In this document: positions 17,138 to 27,144 of the stretch, piece by piece
Position numbering within the stretch: the first letter of the stretch is position 1
Layout of the letters: each line of letters begins with the position of its first letter
Source of the DNA: Akkermansiaceae bacterium
GTDB lineage: Bacteria; Verrucomicrobiota; Verrucomicrobiia; Verrucomicrobiales; Akkermansiaceae
Direction of reading: 5' to 3'
DNA: 56,099 bases
NCBI GenBank assembly: GCA_023261045.1
Contig: JALRJZ010000002.1
Location: 1 to 56,099 of the forward strand
Position numbers and translations under genes: made by a program
Notes under the pieces: model-generated
The model's database searches: none
What the model saw: only the letters and a program-made list of their open reading frames with translations
What the model was told of the DNA's origin: nothing

Positions 17138-18274
17138 ATGAAGCTAATGATTTTACTCTGTGGAGTCTTGGTAACACCTCTGATTGCTGAAGGGCCCAAA
17201 CTGAGAGTAGGACAAGCTCAAAGCGCTGAGGAGGCGGCAAAAGAGTTACAAACTTTGAGCCAATCATTTTCGAATCAAAAACAGTGGGAAGAGAGACGCA
17301 CGCTCTTAAAAAACGGGATCCTCAAAGGTCTACGATTAGAGACGATGCCGAAGAAAACACCCCTTAAGCCGATATTTTATAAAAAGCGCAGCTACGATGG
17401 ATATCAAGTGGAGCAGGTTGCCTTTCAAAGTGCTCCTGGGTTCTATGTGACGGGAAGTTTGTTTCGACCAACCGCTGAGTTTGAATCGCTGGCACTCATC
17501 TTGTGCCCCCATGGCCACGGAGGGCGTTTTCGAGATTCGAGGCAAATTCGTTGTGCGGTTTTAGCGCGAATGGGAGCGGCTGTTTTTCAATACGACATGG
17601 TGGGATATGGAGATTCAAAAGAAGCAGGTTGGGATCACCATGAGACGCCCGAGGTGTTGAGGCTACAAATGTGGAATAGCCTCCGAGTGGTTGATTTTTT
17701 GACCGAGTTGCCGAAGGCCGATCCAGAGCGCATAGGCATCACGGGTTGCTCTGGAGGAGGCACGCAAAGCTTTCTCCTCGCGGCTCTTGATGAGCGAATT
17801 CAGGTTTCAGTTCCTGTATGCATGGTCTCATCTCATTTTTTTGGCGGGTGTGTGTGTGAGAGCGGGATGCCCATTCATTGGAGTGAGACGCACCGGACAA
17901 ATAATGTTGAAATTGCAGCGATGGCGGCGCCCCGCCCTCAGCTAGTGATTTCAAATGGGAATGATTGGACTAAGTTTTTTCCCGAACTTGGCTTGCCCTA
18001 CATGCGCCGGGTCTATGGATTTTTCGATGCGCAGCACCAATTAGAAAACACCCATTTGCCTACAGAGAAGCATGATTATGGGCCGTCTAAACGTCAGGCT
18101 GCATATCCATTCTTAGCCAAACACCTTGGACTAAAAATCGAAGCGATTCCACAGAAAGGTGGATGCCTCGACGAATCCTTCGTTACGGTGGAAACCTATG
18201 AGCAGCTCTTGGTTTTTGATGATCAAAACCCCTGGCCTCTCGATGCGGTCAAGCCGAACACTCGTTTGCCGTGA
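17138..18274 (+). CDS. Secreted alpha/beta hydrolase, acetyl xylan esterase-like
   Basis: Exported 378-residue hydrolase with signal peptide [17 protein letters not shown]. It carries the oxyanion segment [10 protein letters not shown], the GYGDS strand, the nucleophile elbow G-C-S-G-G-G, an acid region [11 protein letters not shown] and the catalytic histidine in EKHDYG, all in the order expected for the alpha/beta hydrolase fold. It belongs with the acetyl xylan esterase / dienelactone hydrolase-like proteins of PVC genomes, so de-acetylation of polysaccharides is likely but unproven. It is divergent from the DUF1080 gene with a short shared promoter region of about 80 bases, and convergent with the next gene, leaving about 40 bases between stops. 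Confidence 0.9.
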   Translation: MKLMILLCGVLVTPLIAEGPKLRVGQAQSAEEAAKELQTLSQSFSNQKQWEERRTLLKNGILKGLRLETMPKKTPLKPIFYKKRSYDGYQVEQVAFQSAPGFYVTGSLFRPTAEFESLALILCPHGHGGRFRDSRQIRCAVLARMGAAVFQYDMVGYGDSKEAGWDHHETPEVLRLQMWNSLRVVDFLTELPKADPERIGITGCSGGGTQSFLLAALDERIQVSVPVCMVSSHFFGGCVCESGMPIHWSETHRTNNVEIAAMAAPRPQLVISNGNDWTKFFPELGLPYMRRVYGFFDAQHQLENTHLPTEKHDYGPSKRQAAYPFLAKHLGLKIEAIPQKGGCLDESFVTVETYEQLLVFDDQNPWPLDAVKPNTRLP

Positions 18275-18313
18275 CATCACAAAAAAGCTGCGTGAACCGG
18301 CAAGGCCTAAAGA

Positions 18314-19345
18314 TTAGGGAGTGGCTCGATAGAAACCTATTGGCTCAAGTTCGCGCCTGTGCTCGAAGAAAAATGCACCTGTATTTGGATCTGCGGTGGC
18401 ACTACTTATACAATTCCAGTTTTTAAGATCGGCGCTAAAGAAAATGCGATAAGGAAGAGCCGGGGTGCCGCGAAACTGGACGCTATTAAAACCCTCACCT
18501 GCAAGATCATATTGCAATTCTACCGCTTGAGCGGCGGGAAGTAGACTTGTAACTTGCACTGACGTGAATTGGTTAGGAAAATTGGCAGGATCATAAAAGA
18601 AGTTGGCGTCTACCTCGATCCGGTTTACAACGATATCCTCACCGATGTAGAGTTCGACATAGTTGTCTCCGTCTCCGAGATCATCAAACCCAAGGGGTGC
18701 ATGCCGGTTCCCATCACAGTCTATCAGCTGAATAGCATTTAATTCGGCTTCACCAAGATTTCCACCACGAGGCCCTGTGACACCGCCATTCCAAATGAGT
18801 TGGAGTGCTCTTGGCGAAGATCCCGCAGGGCCACCCACTTTGTTGAACAGGTAAGCATTGATGAGGGCTGGTCCAGCAGACGATCCTACAGTGACGGTGG
18901 GTGATACTAAACCTGTGAGAGAGTTTCCGTTGATATCTTCAACCGCCCCAATAATTTCCACTCTGTCTGGAAGATCATTAGGGTCAGCAATGGGACCAGC
19001 CAGAAGAATGGTGTGCAATTCATTATATTCTGTGGCGGGTTCTAGAGTTGCACAGTTTGGTGTCGAGTGAACGCCATTCTTGCTGATCACTCTAAATGCT
19101 TCTGGGCTTAGACTTGATGCCTTAACTTGCACAGACAACACCAATGGCATTCCGTCGTCGCCAAAGTTTTGGGGACATCCTGTGACGATGCTTAGCAAGA
19201 TTGGAGGGACATCCAGAGCTCCTAGATAGGCTGACTGAATACTGGGTTCGCACAAAGCTTTGTCAGAACTAATGGTAAAAAGAAGCAGAATGGAGAGAAA
19301 GGAAGAATGCGTTTTCTTTCGTGTAGATTTAACTCGAGGATTCAA
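18314..19345 (-). CDS. Secreted protein of unknown function
   Basis: No family was recognised. The 343-residue protein has a basic N-terminus (MNPRVKSTRKKTHSS) followed by a hydrophobic segment (FLSILLLFTISS), consistent with export. The body is beta-rich and acidic, with Ig-like or fibronectin-like phrases (SLSPEAFRVISKNGVHST, ELHTILLAGPIADPNDLP, GAVEDINGNSLTG). The C-terminal 60 residues (LPYRIFFSADLKNWNCISS and ELEPIGFYRATP) resemble a domain often found at the ends of verrucomicrobial secreted proteins. Four cysteines in the mature part could form disulfides. It is transcribed from an unusually long, AT-rich upstream region. Carbohydrate binding or surface attachment is only a guess. Confidence 0.75.
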   Translation of the reverse strand: MNPRVKSTRKKTHSSFLSILLLFTISSDKALCEPSIQSAYLGALDVPPILLSIVTGCPQNFGDDGMPLVLSVQVKASSLSPEAFRVISKNGVHSTPNCATLEPATEYNELHTILLAGPIADPNDLPDRVEIIGAVEDINGNSLTGLVSPTVTVGSSAGPALINAYLFNKVGGPAGSSPRALQLIWNGGVTGPRGGNLGEAELNAIQLIDCDGNRHAPLGFDDLGDGDNYVELYIGEDIVVNRIEVDANFFYDPANFPNQFTSVQVTSLLPAAQAVELQYDLAGEGFNSVQFRGTPALPYRIFFSADLKNWNCISSATADPNTGAFFFEHRRELEPIGFYRATP

Positions 19346-19728
19346 AGTATGTTGTAGTGTGTTTGTGAGAAGTGTAGAACTGAAGTTTTAGACGAAGGAG
19401 CGACTCAAGAAGTTACAAAAATACCTAATCAGCGGATGTTAATCGGATTAGTTCGAGATAATTCATTGCCAAATCATTAAACAAAAGATGCTCGCAAGAG
19501 TTAATACAAGTCGTCTACTCGGTGAGTAGGCTCATCGTGTCGTTGGCAGCTTCAAGACTTGCGATAAGCTCTACTGTTTCTATATCCACATGAGAGTCTT
19601 AGATAAACACGACGCAGGGTACGTGAAAATTAGCACTAAATAAACATTATGATTATTAGAGTTATTATAGATGGCCCTGAAGACCCTTTAAAACCGAGGG
19701 TTAAAACCATAAATAGCATCTTTTTGCC
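19346..19728. other. AT-rich intergenic region between divergent genes
   Basis: About 380 bases without a supported gene, notably richer in A and T than its surroundings. It must contain promoters for the secreted unknown (minus) and the GNAT gene (plus). A small perfect inverted repeat, CTACTC-GGT-GAGTAG, lies at 19515-19529, and a weaker one, ACCCT/AGGGT, at 19683-19701 close to the GNAT start. Short open frames here have no coding character. Confidence 0.4.
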
Positions 19729-20172
19729 GTGAATGTGGAATTTCGTTCGCCGCAAAGCGAGAGTGATTATCAGGCCTATTTTGATTTAAGATGGAGGGTC
19801 CTCAGAGAGCCATGGGGGCATCCGCGGGGTTCAGAACGAGGGGAGGATGAGGACCAAGCGATCCATTTGATGGCGGTGGATGGCCAGCGAGTCATCGGCG
19901 TGGCCCGGCTTCATTCGCTCAACGCGACTCGGATGCAGGTTCGCTACATGGCGGTGGACCCTCAAAACCAAGGGAGCGGAATCGGCCGTGGTTTGCTTGC
20001 CGGTTTAGAAGCTCATGCGGTGGCTCTCGGCGCTGAATCGATTCAACTTGATGCGCGAGAAAACGCGGTGCCTTTTTATCGCCGTTGCGGATATGGAGTC
20101 GAGAAACGTAGCTATCTTCTTTGGGGTGAGATTCAGCACTTTTTGATGGTTAAAAATGTCTCCCCGCGATGA
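19729..20172 (+). CDS. GNAT family N-acetyltransferase
   Basis: Cytosolic acyl-CoA-dependent N-acyltransferase of 147 residues, normal size for a single GNAT domain. The acetyl-CoA-binding motif A is clear (VRYMAVDPQNQGSGIGRGLL, with Q-x-x-G-x-G at about 80-85), followed by motif B elements IQLDARENAVPFYRRCGY. The N-terminus FRSPQSESDYQAYFDLRWRVLREPWG resembles ElaA/YitI-type GNAT proteins. It starts with GTG at 19729. No substrate can be assigned and the neighbours give no strong hint. Confidence 0.92.
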   Translation: MNVEFRSPQSESDYQAYFDLRWRVLREPWGHPRGSERGEDEDQAIHLMAVDGQRVIGVARLHSLNATRMQVRYMAVDPQNQGSGIGRGLLAGLEAHAVALGAESIQLDARENAVPFYRRCGYGVEKRSYLLWGEIQHFLMVKNVSPR

Positions 20173-20225
20173 GTTCAAGAGTCTTTTGTTTGATGATATG
20201 ACTTTTGCTTCAATAAGAGAATGAT

Positions 20226-21317
20226 ATGAGATTGTTTATGAGGTTGGTTTTTAGAGTTTCTCTTTTTCTCTACGGGTTGAGTTGCATCGCGGGCCTTGCT
20301 CAGCTTGGCCCTCCTCTAGGAGGTCCCTTTCGCCCGGAGGGCCGCGAGCCTGGTTTGGATAGAGGCCCTCGACCAGAAAGCTTGGGTGCGAGTCTTGCCG
20401 AGTTAGGTTCGGCAGGGATTGTATGGTATCCCATCCTTCAGCAGGGACTTGCCGAGGCAAGACGGATGAATAAACCCGTTCTTTTCATGTCAGTTGCTTC
20501 GCAGTGCGGGGGCATTTCGGGGGTCTTCTGACCAGGGTATACTGCCACGCAGAACCGTGAGTTTAGCGATCCAAAAGTTATCGAGGCCACTCGGAGATTT
20601 GTGTGTGTGAGAATTGATTCTTATGAAAGTCAAGAGGCTCAGGATCTCGTGAGAAGCTATCTCAACGGGCGCTTTGAGAATACGGCATTTTGTATCTTAT
20701 CTCCAAACGGCACGCAGCGGCTTACGAGAAGTGGCCGAGGCCCGCAACATGCGATACGAGGGAATCTTGCAGAGGGGTTGGAAAGAATTGCTCGTCGTTA
20801 CTCGCCGAAGCAAAAAGCACAGGAGGCCGCTGTTCCCGACTTTCCTAATTTTCGTTTGGGTTTAAATGTGGCCTCAGCAGATCAACGCCTCATTCTTCTT
20901 GTGAGTGGAACTAATCAGGAGCTCAAAAAAACCCGGGAGGCATTGAAAGCCGTCTGTAATGATCCTGATCTGATTGGTCGATTTCACTACGACTTCGAGG
21001 AGCAAAAACAAAGTTGGCAAAAGGTTTTAACTGGTCCCAGTGATCAAAGTCGGCTGATGCTGATTTTACCCGACGAATTCGGTCAGAAAGGAAAAGTTCT
21101 TTGGTCGATGCCACTGGATACACCTTCTGCAGACATCAAGTCTGCCTTGCTCGAATCCAATCGTGCTTTTGCCAACGAGGTTGAAAAGAAAGTCTACCGA
21201 GAACATGTCAGAAAGGGGCGACGCGAAAAGATCCAGTGGACCATGCCGATGGAGTATGGAGAAGATCGTGATGGAGATGGGGAGATCGATTTTCGAGGTC
21301 CTCCGCGCAGAAGATAA
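20226..21317 (+). pseudogene. Exported thioredoxin-like protein, reading frame interrupted by TGA
   Basis: One reading frame of 364 codons is interrupted only by a TGA at 20529-20531. The first part has a signal peptide (LVFRVSLFLYGLSCIAGLA), a Gly/Pro-rich linker, and ILQQGLAEARRMNKPVLFMSVASQCGG, which reads like the first strand of a thioredoxin-fold domain but with a single Cys. After the TGA the frame continues as PGYTATQNREFSDPKVIEATRRFVCVRIDSYES, LENT-like RFENTAFCILSPNG, and RSGRGP, plainly the same domain. The C-terminus ends with a calcium-loop-like DRDGDGEIDF. TGG (Trp) at this codon would give an intact gene. Recoding as selenocysteine is conceivable but no convincing SECIS hairpin follows, and TGA serves as an ordinary stop elsewhere. 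A start at GTG 20601 could yield only the C-terminal part. Confidence 0.7.
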
Positions 21318-21407
21318 AGATCCTCTTATTATCAAGCGCCCAAAACCATCAGAGGTTTTTCAAAATGGCCTGAAAGAGTTTGCGGATCTTTTCCGATTAG
21401 ATAGGTC

Positions 21408-22454
21408 ATGGGACTTTTAAAACATCTACTCGTCGTGCTCTTCCTTGGCGCGCCGGTATGGGCCGAGAAACCAGTCCGGGTGTATGTGTTGGCGGGGCAA
21501 TCCAATATGGAAGGCAAAGTTCAAAACAAGCTTTTGGAATACCAAGCCAATGCCGCTGAGACAAAGGACTTGTTTGCGCACCTTCGTCAAGACAATCAAT
21601 GGATCAAGCGCGAGGACGTTTTCATTAAGTTTCTTGGAAGGCATGGTCAGTTGACGATTGGCTATGGTTCTCGAGATCGCACGGGCACGGAACTTGAGTT
21701 TGGAACGGTGATGGGCGCCAACTATGAAGAACCCGTTCTTCTGATCAAAACGGCATGGGGAGGGCATTCTCTGTATCGCAACTTTCGCCCTCCCTCGGTG
21801 GGTTTGCCATCGACAGAAGTCTTAGAAGCTGAGCTTGAGAAAGCGCGTCTTGCAGTGGAGCGCAATAATGAAAAGCACCAGCGCGATCAGCCCCTTCCAA
21901 CGATGGATGAAATCCGCTCAAAATATGGACTATCCTATCGTGAGATGCTCAAGGAAGTGAGAACGACAATCGACGGTTGTGATCAGCTTTTTCCTGAACT
22001 CAAGGGGCGGGAGAAACGGATTTCTGGATTTGTCTGGTTCCAAGGATGGAACGATCAATACGGAGGAGCCGAAAAAGAATATGCCCGTAACTTAGAGCAT
22101 TTGATACGCGATGTTCGTAAAGATCTAAACGCTCCCCGAATGCCAGTAGTCATTGGGGTGATGGGTCAAAACGGATCAAAGGAATCAAAAGGAGCGATGA
22201 AAGTGATCCAAGAGGCACAATTAGCCATGGAGAACGTCTCTGATTTTAACGGAAATGTGCGGGCTGTTCGCACGGATCGCCTCATCGACCAAGCTGCTGA
22301 AGCGCTCTATCCCACGTGGCGTAAGAATATCCCAGAATGGGAGAAAGTTGGCTCTGATCATGGCTACCACTATTTAGGTAGCGCTATCTGGTTCAATCGG
22401 ATGGGACGGGCCTTTGCCAAAGCAATGCTAGAGCTCTCGGGTGACGATTCCTGA
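21408..22454 (+). CDS. Secreted SASA-family carbohydrate esterase
   Basis: Exported 348-residue SGNH-type esterase of the sialate O-acetylesterase (SASA/DUF303) family. The signal peptide is MGLLKHLLVVLFLGAPVWA. The nucleophile block is VLAGQSNMEGK at about residues 27-37, the oxyanion/Gly region is IKTAWGGHSLY, and the block GFVWFQGWND followed by HYLGSAIWFN supplies the expected G-W-N and His-containing segments. Family members remove acetyl groups from sugars. An insert with KYGLSYREMLKEVRTTIDG is typical of the PVC versions. It lies about 90 bases after the thioredoxin-like gene and 88 before the DUF1549/DUF1553 gene, all in one direction. Confidence 0.92.
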   Translation: MGLLKHLLVVLFLGAPVWAEKPVRVYVLAGQSNMEGKVQNKLLEYQANAAETKDLFAHLRQDNQWIKREDVFIKFLGRHGQLTIGYGSRDRTGTELEFGTVMGANYEEPVLLIKTAWGGHSLYRNFRPPSVGLPSTEVLEAELEKARLAVERNNEKHQRDQPLPTMDEIRSKYGLSYREMLKEVRTTIDGCDQLFPELKGREKRISGFVWFQGWNDQYGGAEKEYARNLEHLIRDVRKDLNAPRMPVVIGVMGQNGSKESKGAMKVIQEAQLAMENVSDFNGNVRAVRTDRLIDQAAEALYPTWRKNIPEWEKVGSDHGYHYLGSAIWFNRMGRAFAKAMLELSGDDS

Positions 22455-22541
22455 GGCAGTCATTATTTGGATTTGAGTTTCTTTGAAAACTGAACTTCTC
22501 GTCTTTCGCATGATAGAAAGACGTGCCACACTCAAAGGAAG

Positions 22542-25500
22542 GTGAAAGGTCATTGGGTCATTTTTTTTCTGTATTTGAGCGTTGCTTTGTGTGAGGCAGG
22601 AGCGCTTTCGTTTAACCGAGATATTCGCCCCATTCTTTCTGAGAAATGTTTTTCGTGTCACGGATTTGATGAGCAAACCAGGGAGGCAAAATTGCGTCTC
22701 GATGTAGCGGAGGGAGCATTGCGTAAGAAAAAACGTGGGCGGCCTGCCCTCGTTGCCGGAGAGCCAGAACAAAGTGAGGCGTGGTTGCGAATTATTTCCA
22801 CGGATGAAGACGATGTCATGCCGCCCCCAGACTCGCATAAAACGATGTCTGAAGAGGAAAAGGCCACGATCCGTCAGTGGATCGTGGAGGGGGCCAATTA
22901 CCAGCAGCACTGGGCGTTTGAACCCGTCGCTAAGGTTGAGTTGCCTGACGGAGAAGGGAGCGCAATCGATCGGATCATTCAAACTGCGCTTCGGCAACAA
23001 GGGTGGGGTTTCTCTCCTGAAGCTGATCGGCCAACCTTGATCCGTCGTGTGAGCTTTGCGCTGACGGGGCTACCTCCCTCACCAGGAGAAGTGAAAACTT
23101 ACCTCGAAGATACGCAACCGGGAGCCTATGAGCGAATGGTTGAACGCTATTTGGCGTCACCTCATTACGGTGAAGAAATGGCAAGACATTGGTTAGATGC
23201 CGCGCGCTATGGTGATACACATGGCATGCATTTGGACAATGAACGTCAAATGTGGGCTTACCGTGATTGGGTGATTGCAGCGTTCAACAAGAACCTGCCT
23301 TATGATCAATTTACAATCGATCAACTTGCAGGTGATCTGATTGCTCAACCTACCCAAGACCAGCTAGTTGCAACTGGTTTTAATCGATGCAACGTAACAA
23401 CTGGGGAGGGCGGAAGCATCGCGCAGGAGTTTATTTTTCGTTATGCCGTTGATCGTACGAGCACGATGGCACAGGTCTGGCTTGGGTTAACTGCAGGCTG
23501 CGCGGTTTGTCACGATCACAAATATGATCCAATAACCGCTAAGGAATTCTATTCCCTCTACGCTTTTTTTAATTCCAATGCTGATCCGGCCATGGACGGC
23601 AATCAGTTGCTCACCGAGCCAGTGATCAAGGTAAAGCCCGAAGGCTATGATGAGCGAATCCAGTCCTTCACGCAGCGAGAGCAAGCGATCAATGCAAAGC
23701 TGAATCAACTGGCAAGCCAGGTGGCTTATGAGGACCCGGCAGAAATGATCCCTCCTCCGGATCAGGTCATGACCGAGCAAGTTTGGTTTGATGAGGCCTT
23801 TCCCACGGGAGCTCAGCTTGGGGCTTCGGGCCACCCTTTAACTTTCGTGGAAGAACCAGTTTTGAGCGGAAAGGTGGCTTTGAAGCGAAGCGGGGAGTTG
23901 ATGGCTCAAGATTATTACCAAAGTGGTGCGCAGGATCTCATGGTGCCAGAGCAAGCCACTTTCTTCATCCATGTTTACCTCGATCCAAATGATCTTCCCG
24001 ATGAAGTCATGATACAATTTCATACCAATGGGTGGAGCCATCGTGCCCTCTGGGGGCAGGACGTGATTGAATTTGGAAAGAAGGCAACAACCGAGCGATA
24101 CCGAGCTGGGGAGCTGCCAGAAGCTGGCAAGTGGGTGAAGCTGGAAGTCAGCGGTGAAAAAATGGGTTTAAAAGCTGGCGACCTCATTAAGGGTTTTGCC
24201 TTTACGGTCTACGGGGGAACAATGTTTATCGACCGCTTTGGTGTTCAAGGAGTGAGTGATCCAGTGAATGATCCGAGTTTGTCGCTAACCGCTTGGAGAA
24301 AGGCTCGAACTGGTCAGGATACTCCAAATGTTCCCGCGGATCTTAACGCGTGGCTCAAAGCGGGACCTGAGGCGCAAAGAAAGCCCGAGGAAAAGGCGAC
24401 AATACGACAGTACTATCTGCGTGAAGTTTGCCGGAGCACGCGGGGTCGATTCACGGAGTTGCGGGGTGAACTTGCGGCGATTCAGAAAGAACGGGCCGAT
24501 TATGACCAGAGCGTGCCCTCCACGTTTGTGTATCGCGACCTTGCGAAGCCTCGAGATAGCTTTGTGATGGTTCGAGGTGAATACGACAAGCCTGGCGAGC
24601 GGGTGGAGCCTGACACGCCTGCAATTCTTCCTCCTTTAAAAAAACGGGCAGCGAGAGCAGACCGGCTCGATCTTGCTTATTGGGTCGTGGCTCCTGAAAA
24701 TCCGCTCACCTCCCGGGTCGCTGTCAATCGAATCTGGCAGCAAGTTTTTGGTGTGGGGCTGGTGAAGACAGCACATGACTTTGGGACTCAAGGAGAATTA
24801 CCAAGTCACCCTGAGCTTCTTGACTACTTGGCAGGAAATTTCCAAGCGACGGGTTGGGATGTGAAAGCCTTAATGCGCTCGCTGATTACAAGTCGCACCT
24901 TTCGCCAGCGGAGTTCTGCAAGTGCGTTGCAGTGGCAAATGGATCCGGAGAATCGTCAGCTAGCGCGTGGTCCTCGTTTTCGTCTCGATGCTGAACAGCT
25001 CAGAGATCAGGCTCTGTTTGTAAGTGGATTGATTGAGCTCAAGATGGGAGGCAAGGGGGTGATGCCTTACCAACCACCAAATATTTGGGAGCCCGTTGCC
25101 TTTGGCGGATCTAACACCCGTTTTTATCAGCAAGGAAAGGGAGCTGACCTCTACCGAAGGTCAATCTATACCTTTTTTAAACGCACGGCTCCTCATCCCG
25201 CGATGACGAATTTTGATGCCCCAAGCCGAGAGCAATTCTGTGTCGGGCGTGAACGGAGCAATACCCCACTACAAGCTTTGCAGCTCATGAATGACGTTCA
25301 GCATTATGAAGCAGCGAGAGGACTGGCCGTTCGGATGATGAAGGAATTTTCGGGTCTAGAAGCTCAAATAGCATTTGCGTTTCGAGCGGTTCTTGCGAGA
25401 GAAGGTAGAGAGGAAGAGATCGCTATTGCCCGCAAACTCTACGAGCGTCAGTTTGCTGTCTATCAAGAGGCCCCAGAAGAGGCCGCAAAAGCCGTTGCCT

Positions 25501-25607
25501 TTGGTGAATCCGAAGTCCCGGCGGATCTTAATACTCTCCAACTCGCCGCCCTCACGCTCGTGGCCAATTTAGTGCTCAATATGGACGAAGCCATTGTGCG
25601 CAATTAA
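22542..25607 (+). CDS. DUF1549/DUF1553 protein with N-terminal cytochrome c (PSCyt1)
   Basis: Exported 1021-residue protein of the Planctomycete/Verrucomicrobium cytochrome family. After a signal peptide (IFFLYLSVALCEAGA) comes PSCyt1 with the heme motif CFSCH at about 36-40 and MPPPDS. DUF1549 (PSCyt2) follows at about 145-350 (RRVSFALTGLPPSPGEV, HWLDAARYGDTHG, CAVCHDHKYDPIT). A concanavalin-like region covers about 400-580, and DUF1553 (PSD1) about 700-960 (NPLTSRVAVNRIWQQVFG, SHPELLDYL, RSLITSRTFRQ, ERSNTPLQALQLMND). CAVCH at about 326-330 is a second CxxCH. It starts at GTG 22542, just after an AAGGAAG purine stretch. The function is not established experimentally; it nearly always pairs with DUF1501, as here. 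Confidence 0.95.
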   Translation: MKGHWVIFFLYLSVALCEAGALSFNRDIRPILSEKCFSCHGFDEQTREAKLRLDVAEGALRKKKRGRPALVAGEPEQSEAWLRIISTDEDDVMPPPDSHKTMSEEEKATIRQWIVEGANYQQHWAFEPVAKVELPDGEGSAIDRIIQTALRQQGWGFSPEADRPTLIRRVSFALTGLPPSPGEVKTYLEDTQPGAYERMVERYLASPHYGEEMARHWLDAARYGDTHGMHLDNERQMWAYRDWVIAAFNKNLPYDQFTIDQLAGDLIAQPTQDQLVATGFNRCNVTTGEGGSIAQEFIFRYAVDRTSTMAQVWLGLTAGCAVCHDHKYDPITAKEFYSLYAFFNSNADPAMDGNQLLTEPVIKVKPEGYDERIQSFTQREQAINAKLNQLASQVAYEDPAEMIPPPDQVMTEQVWFDEAFPTGAQLGASGHPLTFVEEPVLSGKVALKRSGELMAQDYYQSGAQDLMVPEQATFFIHVYLDPNDLPDEVMIQFHTNGWSHRALWGQDVIEFGKKATTERYRAGELPEAGKWVKLEVSGEKMGLKAGDLIKGFAFTVYGGTMFIDRFGVQGVSDPVNDPSLSLTAWRKARTGQDTPNVPADLNAWLKAGPEAQRKPEEKATIRQYYLREVCRSTRGRFTELRGELAAIQKERADYDQSVPSTFVYRDLAKPRDSFVMVRGEYDKPGERVEPDTPAILPPLKKRAARADRLDLAYWVVAPENPLTSRVAVNRIWQQVFGVGLVKTAHDFGTQGELPSHPELLDYLAGNFQATGWDVKALMRSLITSRTFRQRSSASALQWQMDPENRQLARGPRFRLDAEQLRDQALFVSGLIELKMGGKGVMPYQPPNIWEPVAFGGSNTRFYQQGKGADLYRRSIYTFFKRTAPHPAMTNFDAPSREQFCVGRERSNTPLQALQLMNDVQHYEAARGLAVRMMKEFSGLEAQIAFAFRAVLAREGREEEIAIARKLYERQFAVYQEAPEEAAKAVAFGESEVPADLNTLQLAALTLVANLVLNMDEAIVRN

Positions 25608-25614
25608 CAAACTG

Positions 25615-27072
25615 ATGAATCCATTCTACCAACACCAGCTTTTGCAGACACGGCGTCAATTCTTTGGCGATACCGGAATTCGCCTTGGGGGAATCGCAAT
25701 GGCGTCTTTGCTTGGTTCGGGTACAAGCAAAGCAGTCGGATCAAAAGTCCACCCAGCATTAAATGGATTTCCTCATTTTGAGGGCCGAGCGAAAGCCGTG
25801 ATCTATCTCCATATGAATGGAGGGCCCTCGCAGCTCGACACGTGGGATTACAAGCCCAACCTCATCAAAGAGTTTCGCAAAGATCTACCGAAGGATTTTC
25901 TTGGTAATCGTATTACCACAATGACGAGTGGTCAGGGTAAGTTCCCGGTTGCCCCATCGCGGTTCAAGTTTTCGCAACATGGTGAGTGTGGGCGTTGGGT
26001 GAGTGAACTTCTCCCTCATACCGCAAAAATCGTCGACGATTTAGCGGTGATCAAAACCGTCAATACGAATGCCATCAACCACGATCCAGCGTGTACCTTT
26101 GTGATGACCGGAAGCGAAGTTTCCGGAAAGCCGAGCTTAGGCTCTTGGATTTCATATGGACTTGGAGCGCAGACCGAAGATCTACCAGCCTTTGTCGCCT
26201 TAAACCCAAGTTTTCCGAATGGATCGAACGCTCAAGCTTTATTTAGCAGGATGTGGGGGCCGGGCTTTTTGCCGGGGCGCCATAGTGGCGTTGTTTTGAG
26301 AGCAGGCAACGATCCGGTGCTCTATTTAGAAAATCCTCCGGGACTGAGTAGAAAGGATCGTCGAGTAATGCTTGATTCTCTGCGAGAACTCAATGTCCAA
26401 GGCTTTGAGAGATTTGCCGATCCAGATATTCAAACTCGCATTTCTCAATATGAAATGGCGTTTCGCATGCAAGCGAGCGTGCCGGAGCTTGTCGACTTTA
26501 GCAATGAGTCTCAAAAAACCATGGAGCTCTATGGGCAGCGCGTTCAACAGCCGGGTTCGTTTGCATCTAGTGCCCTCCTCGCACGGCGTTTAGTGGAGCG
26601 AGGAGTGCGCATGGTTCAAATTAATCATCGAGGTTGGGATTCTCATGGGAATCTCCCTCAAGAATTATCAAATCAATGTGCTGACACAGACCAAGCTTGT
26701 GCCGCCTTAATCACCGATTTGAAACAACGCGGAATGTTGGATCAAACACTTGTTATCTGGGGGGGAGAATTTGGTCGCACGGTCTATTCCCAAGGCACGC
26801 TCACCGAAACTCAGTATGGACGTGATCACCACCCTCGTAATTTCTGTATGTGGATGGCGGGTGGTGGAATTCGAGGTGGCACTGAATTAGGAGAAACGGA
26901 TGATTTCTCCTATAATCCGATCAAAGACCCGGTCCATATCAATGAAATCAATGCGACGATCCTCCATTGCTTGGGAATTGATCATGAACGTTTTACCCTT
27001 CGTTATCAGGGCTTGGATCAGCGATTAACAGGAGTGAAACCGATGAAAGTTTTAAAAAAGATTCTCGCTTAA
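25615..27072 (+). CDS. DUF1501 protein, Tat-exported
   Basis: A 485-residue protein of the DUF1501 family (alkaline-phosphatase-like superfamily, distantly related to sulfatases). The start at ATG 25615, 8 bases after the stop of the DUF1549/DUF1553 gene, gives LLQTRRQFFGDTGIRLGGIAMASLLG, which has a Tat-like twin-arginine leader. A GTG at 25594 would overlap the upstream gene. Signatures include YLHMNGGPSQLDTWDYKPNL, NHDPACTFVMTGS, GWDSHGNLPQ, VIWGGEFGRT and GRDHHPRNFCMWMAGGGIRGGT. Tight spacing implies translation together with the upstream gene. The biochemical activity of the pair is unknown. Confidence 0.95.
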   Translation: MNPFYQHQLLQTRRQFFGDTGIRLGGIAMASLLGSGTSKAVGSKVHPALNGFPHFEGRAKAVIYLHMNGGPSQLDTWDYKPNLIKEFRKDLPKDFLGNRITTMTSGQGKFPVAPSRFKFSQHGECGRWVSELLPHTAKIVDDLAVIKTVNTNAINHDPACTFVMTGSEVSGKPSLGSWISYGLGAQTEDLPAFVALNPSFPNGSNAQALFSRMWGPGFLPGRHSGVVLRAGNDPVLYLENPPGLSRKDRRVMLDSLRELNVQGFERFADPDIQTRISQYEMAFRMQASVPELVDFSNESQKTMELYGQRVQQPGSFASSALLARRLVERGVRMVQINHRGWDSHGNLPQELSNQCADTDQACAALITDLKQRGMLDQTLVIWGGEFGRTVYSQGTLTETQYGRDHHPRNFCMWMAGGGIRGGTELGETDDFSYNPIKDPVHINEINATILHCLGIDHERFTLRYQGLDQRLTGVKPMKVLKKILA

Positions 27073-27144
27073 TAGTTTTTTAAGATAAATTCCCTACGAG
27101 GAACTCGTTTCTAATAAGACATACACCTTTCTCTTTTTGACAAT

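Noticed and set aside
20532-20570. SECIS element after the TGA at 20529
   Set aside because: Only a 4-bp stem with a 3-base loop is present; it lacks the usual stem length and G/U-containing apical loop.
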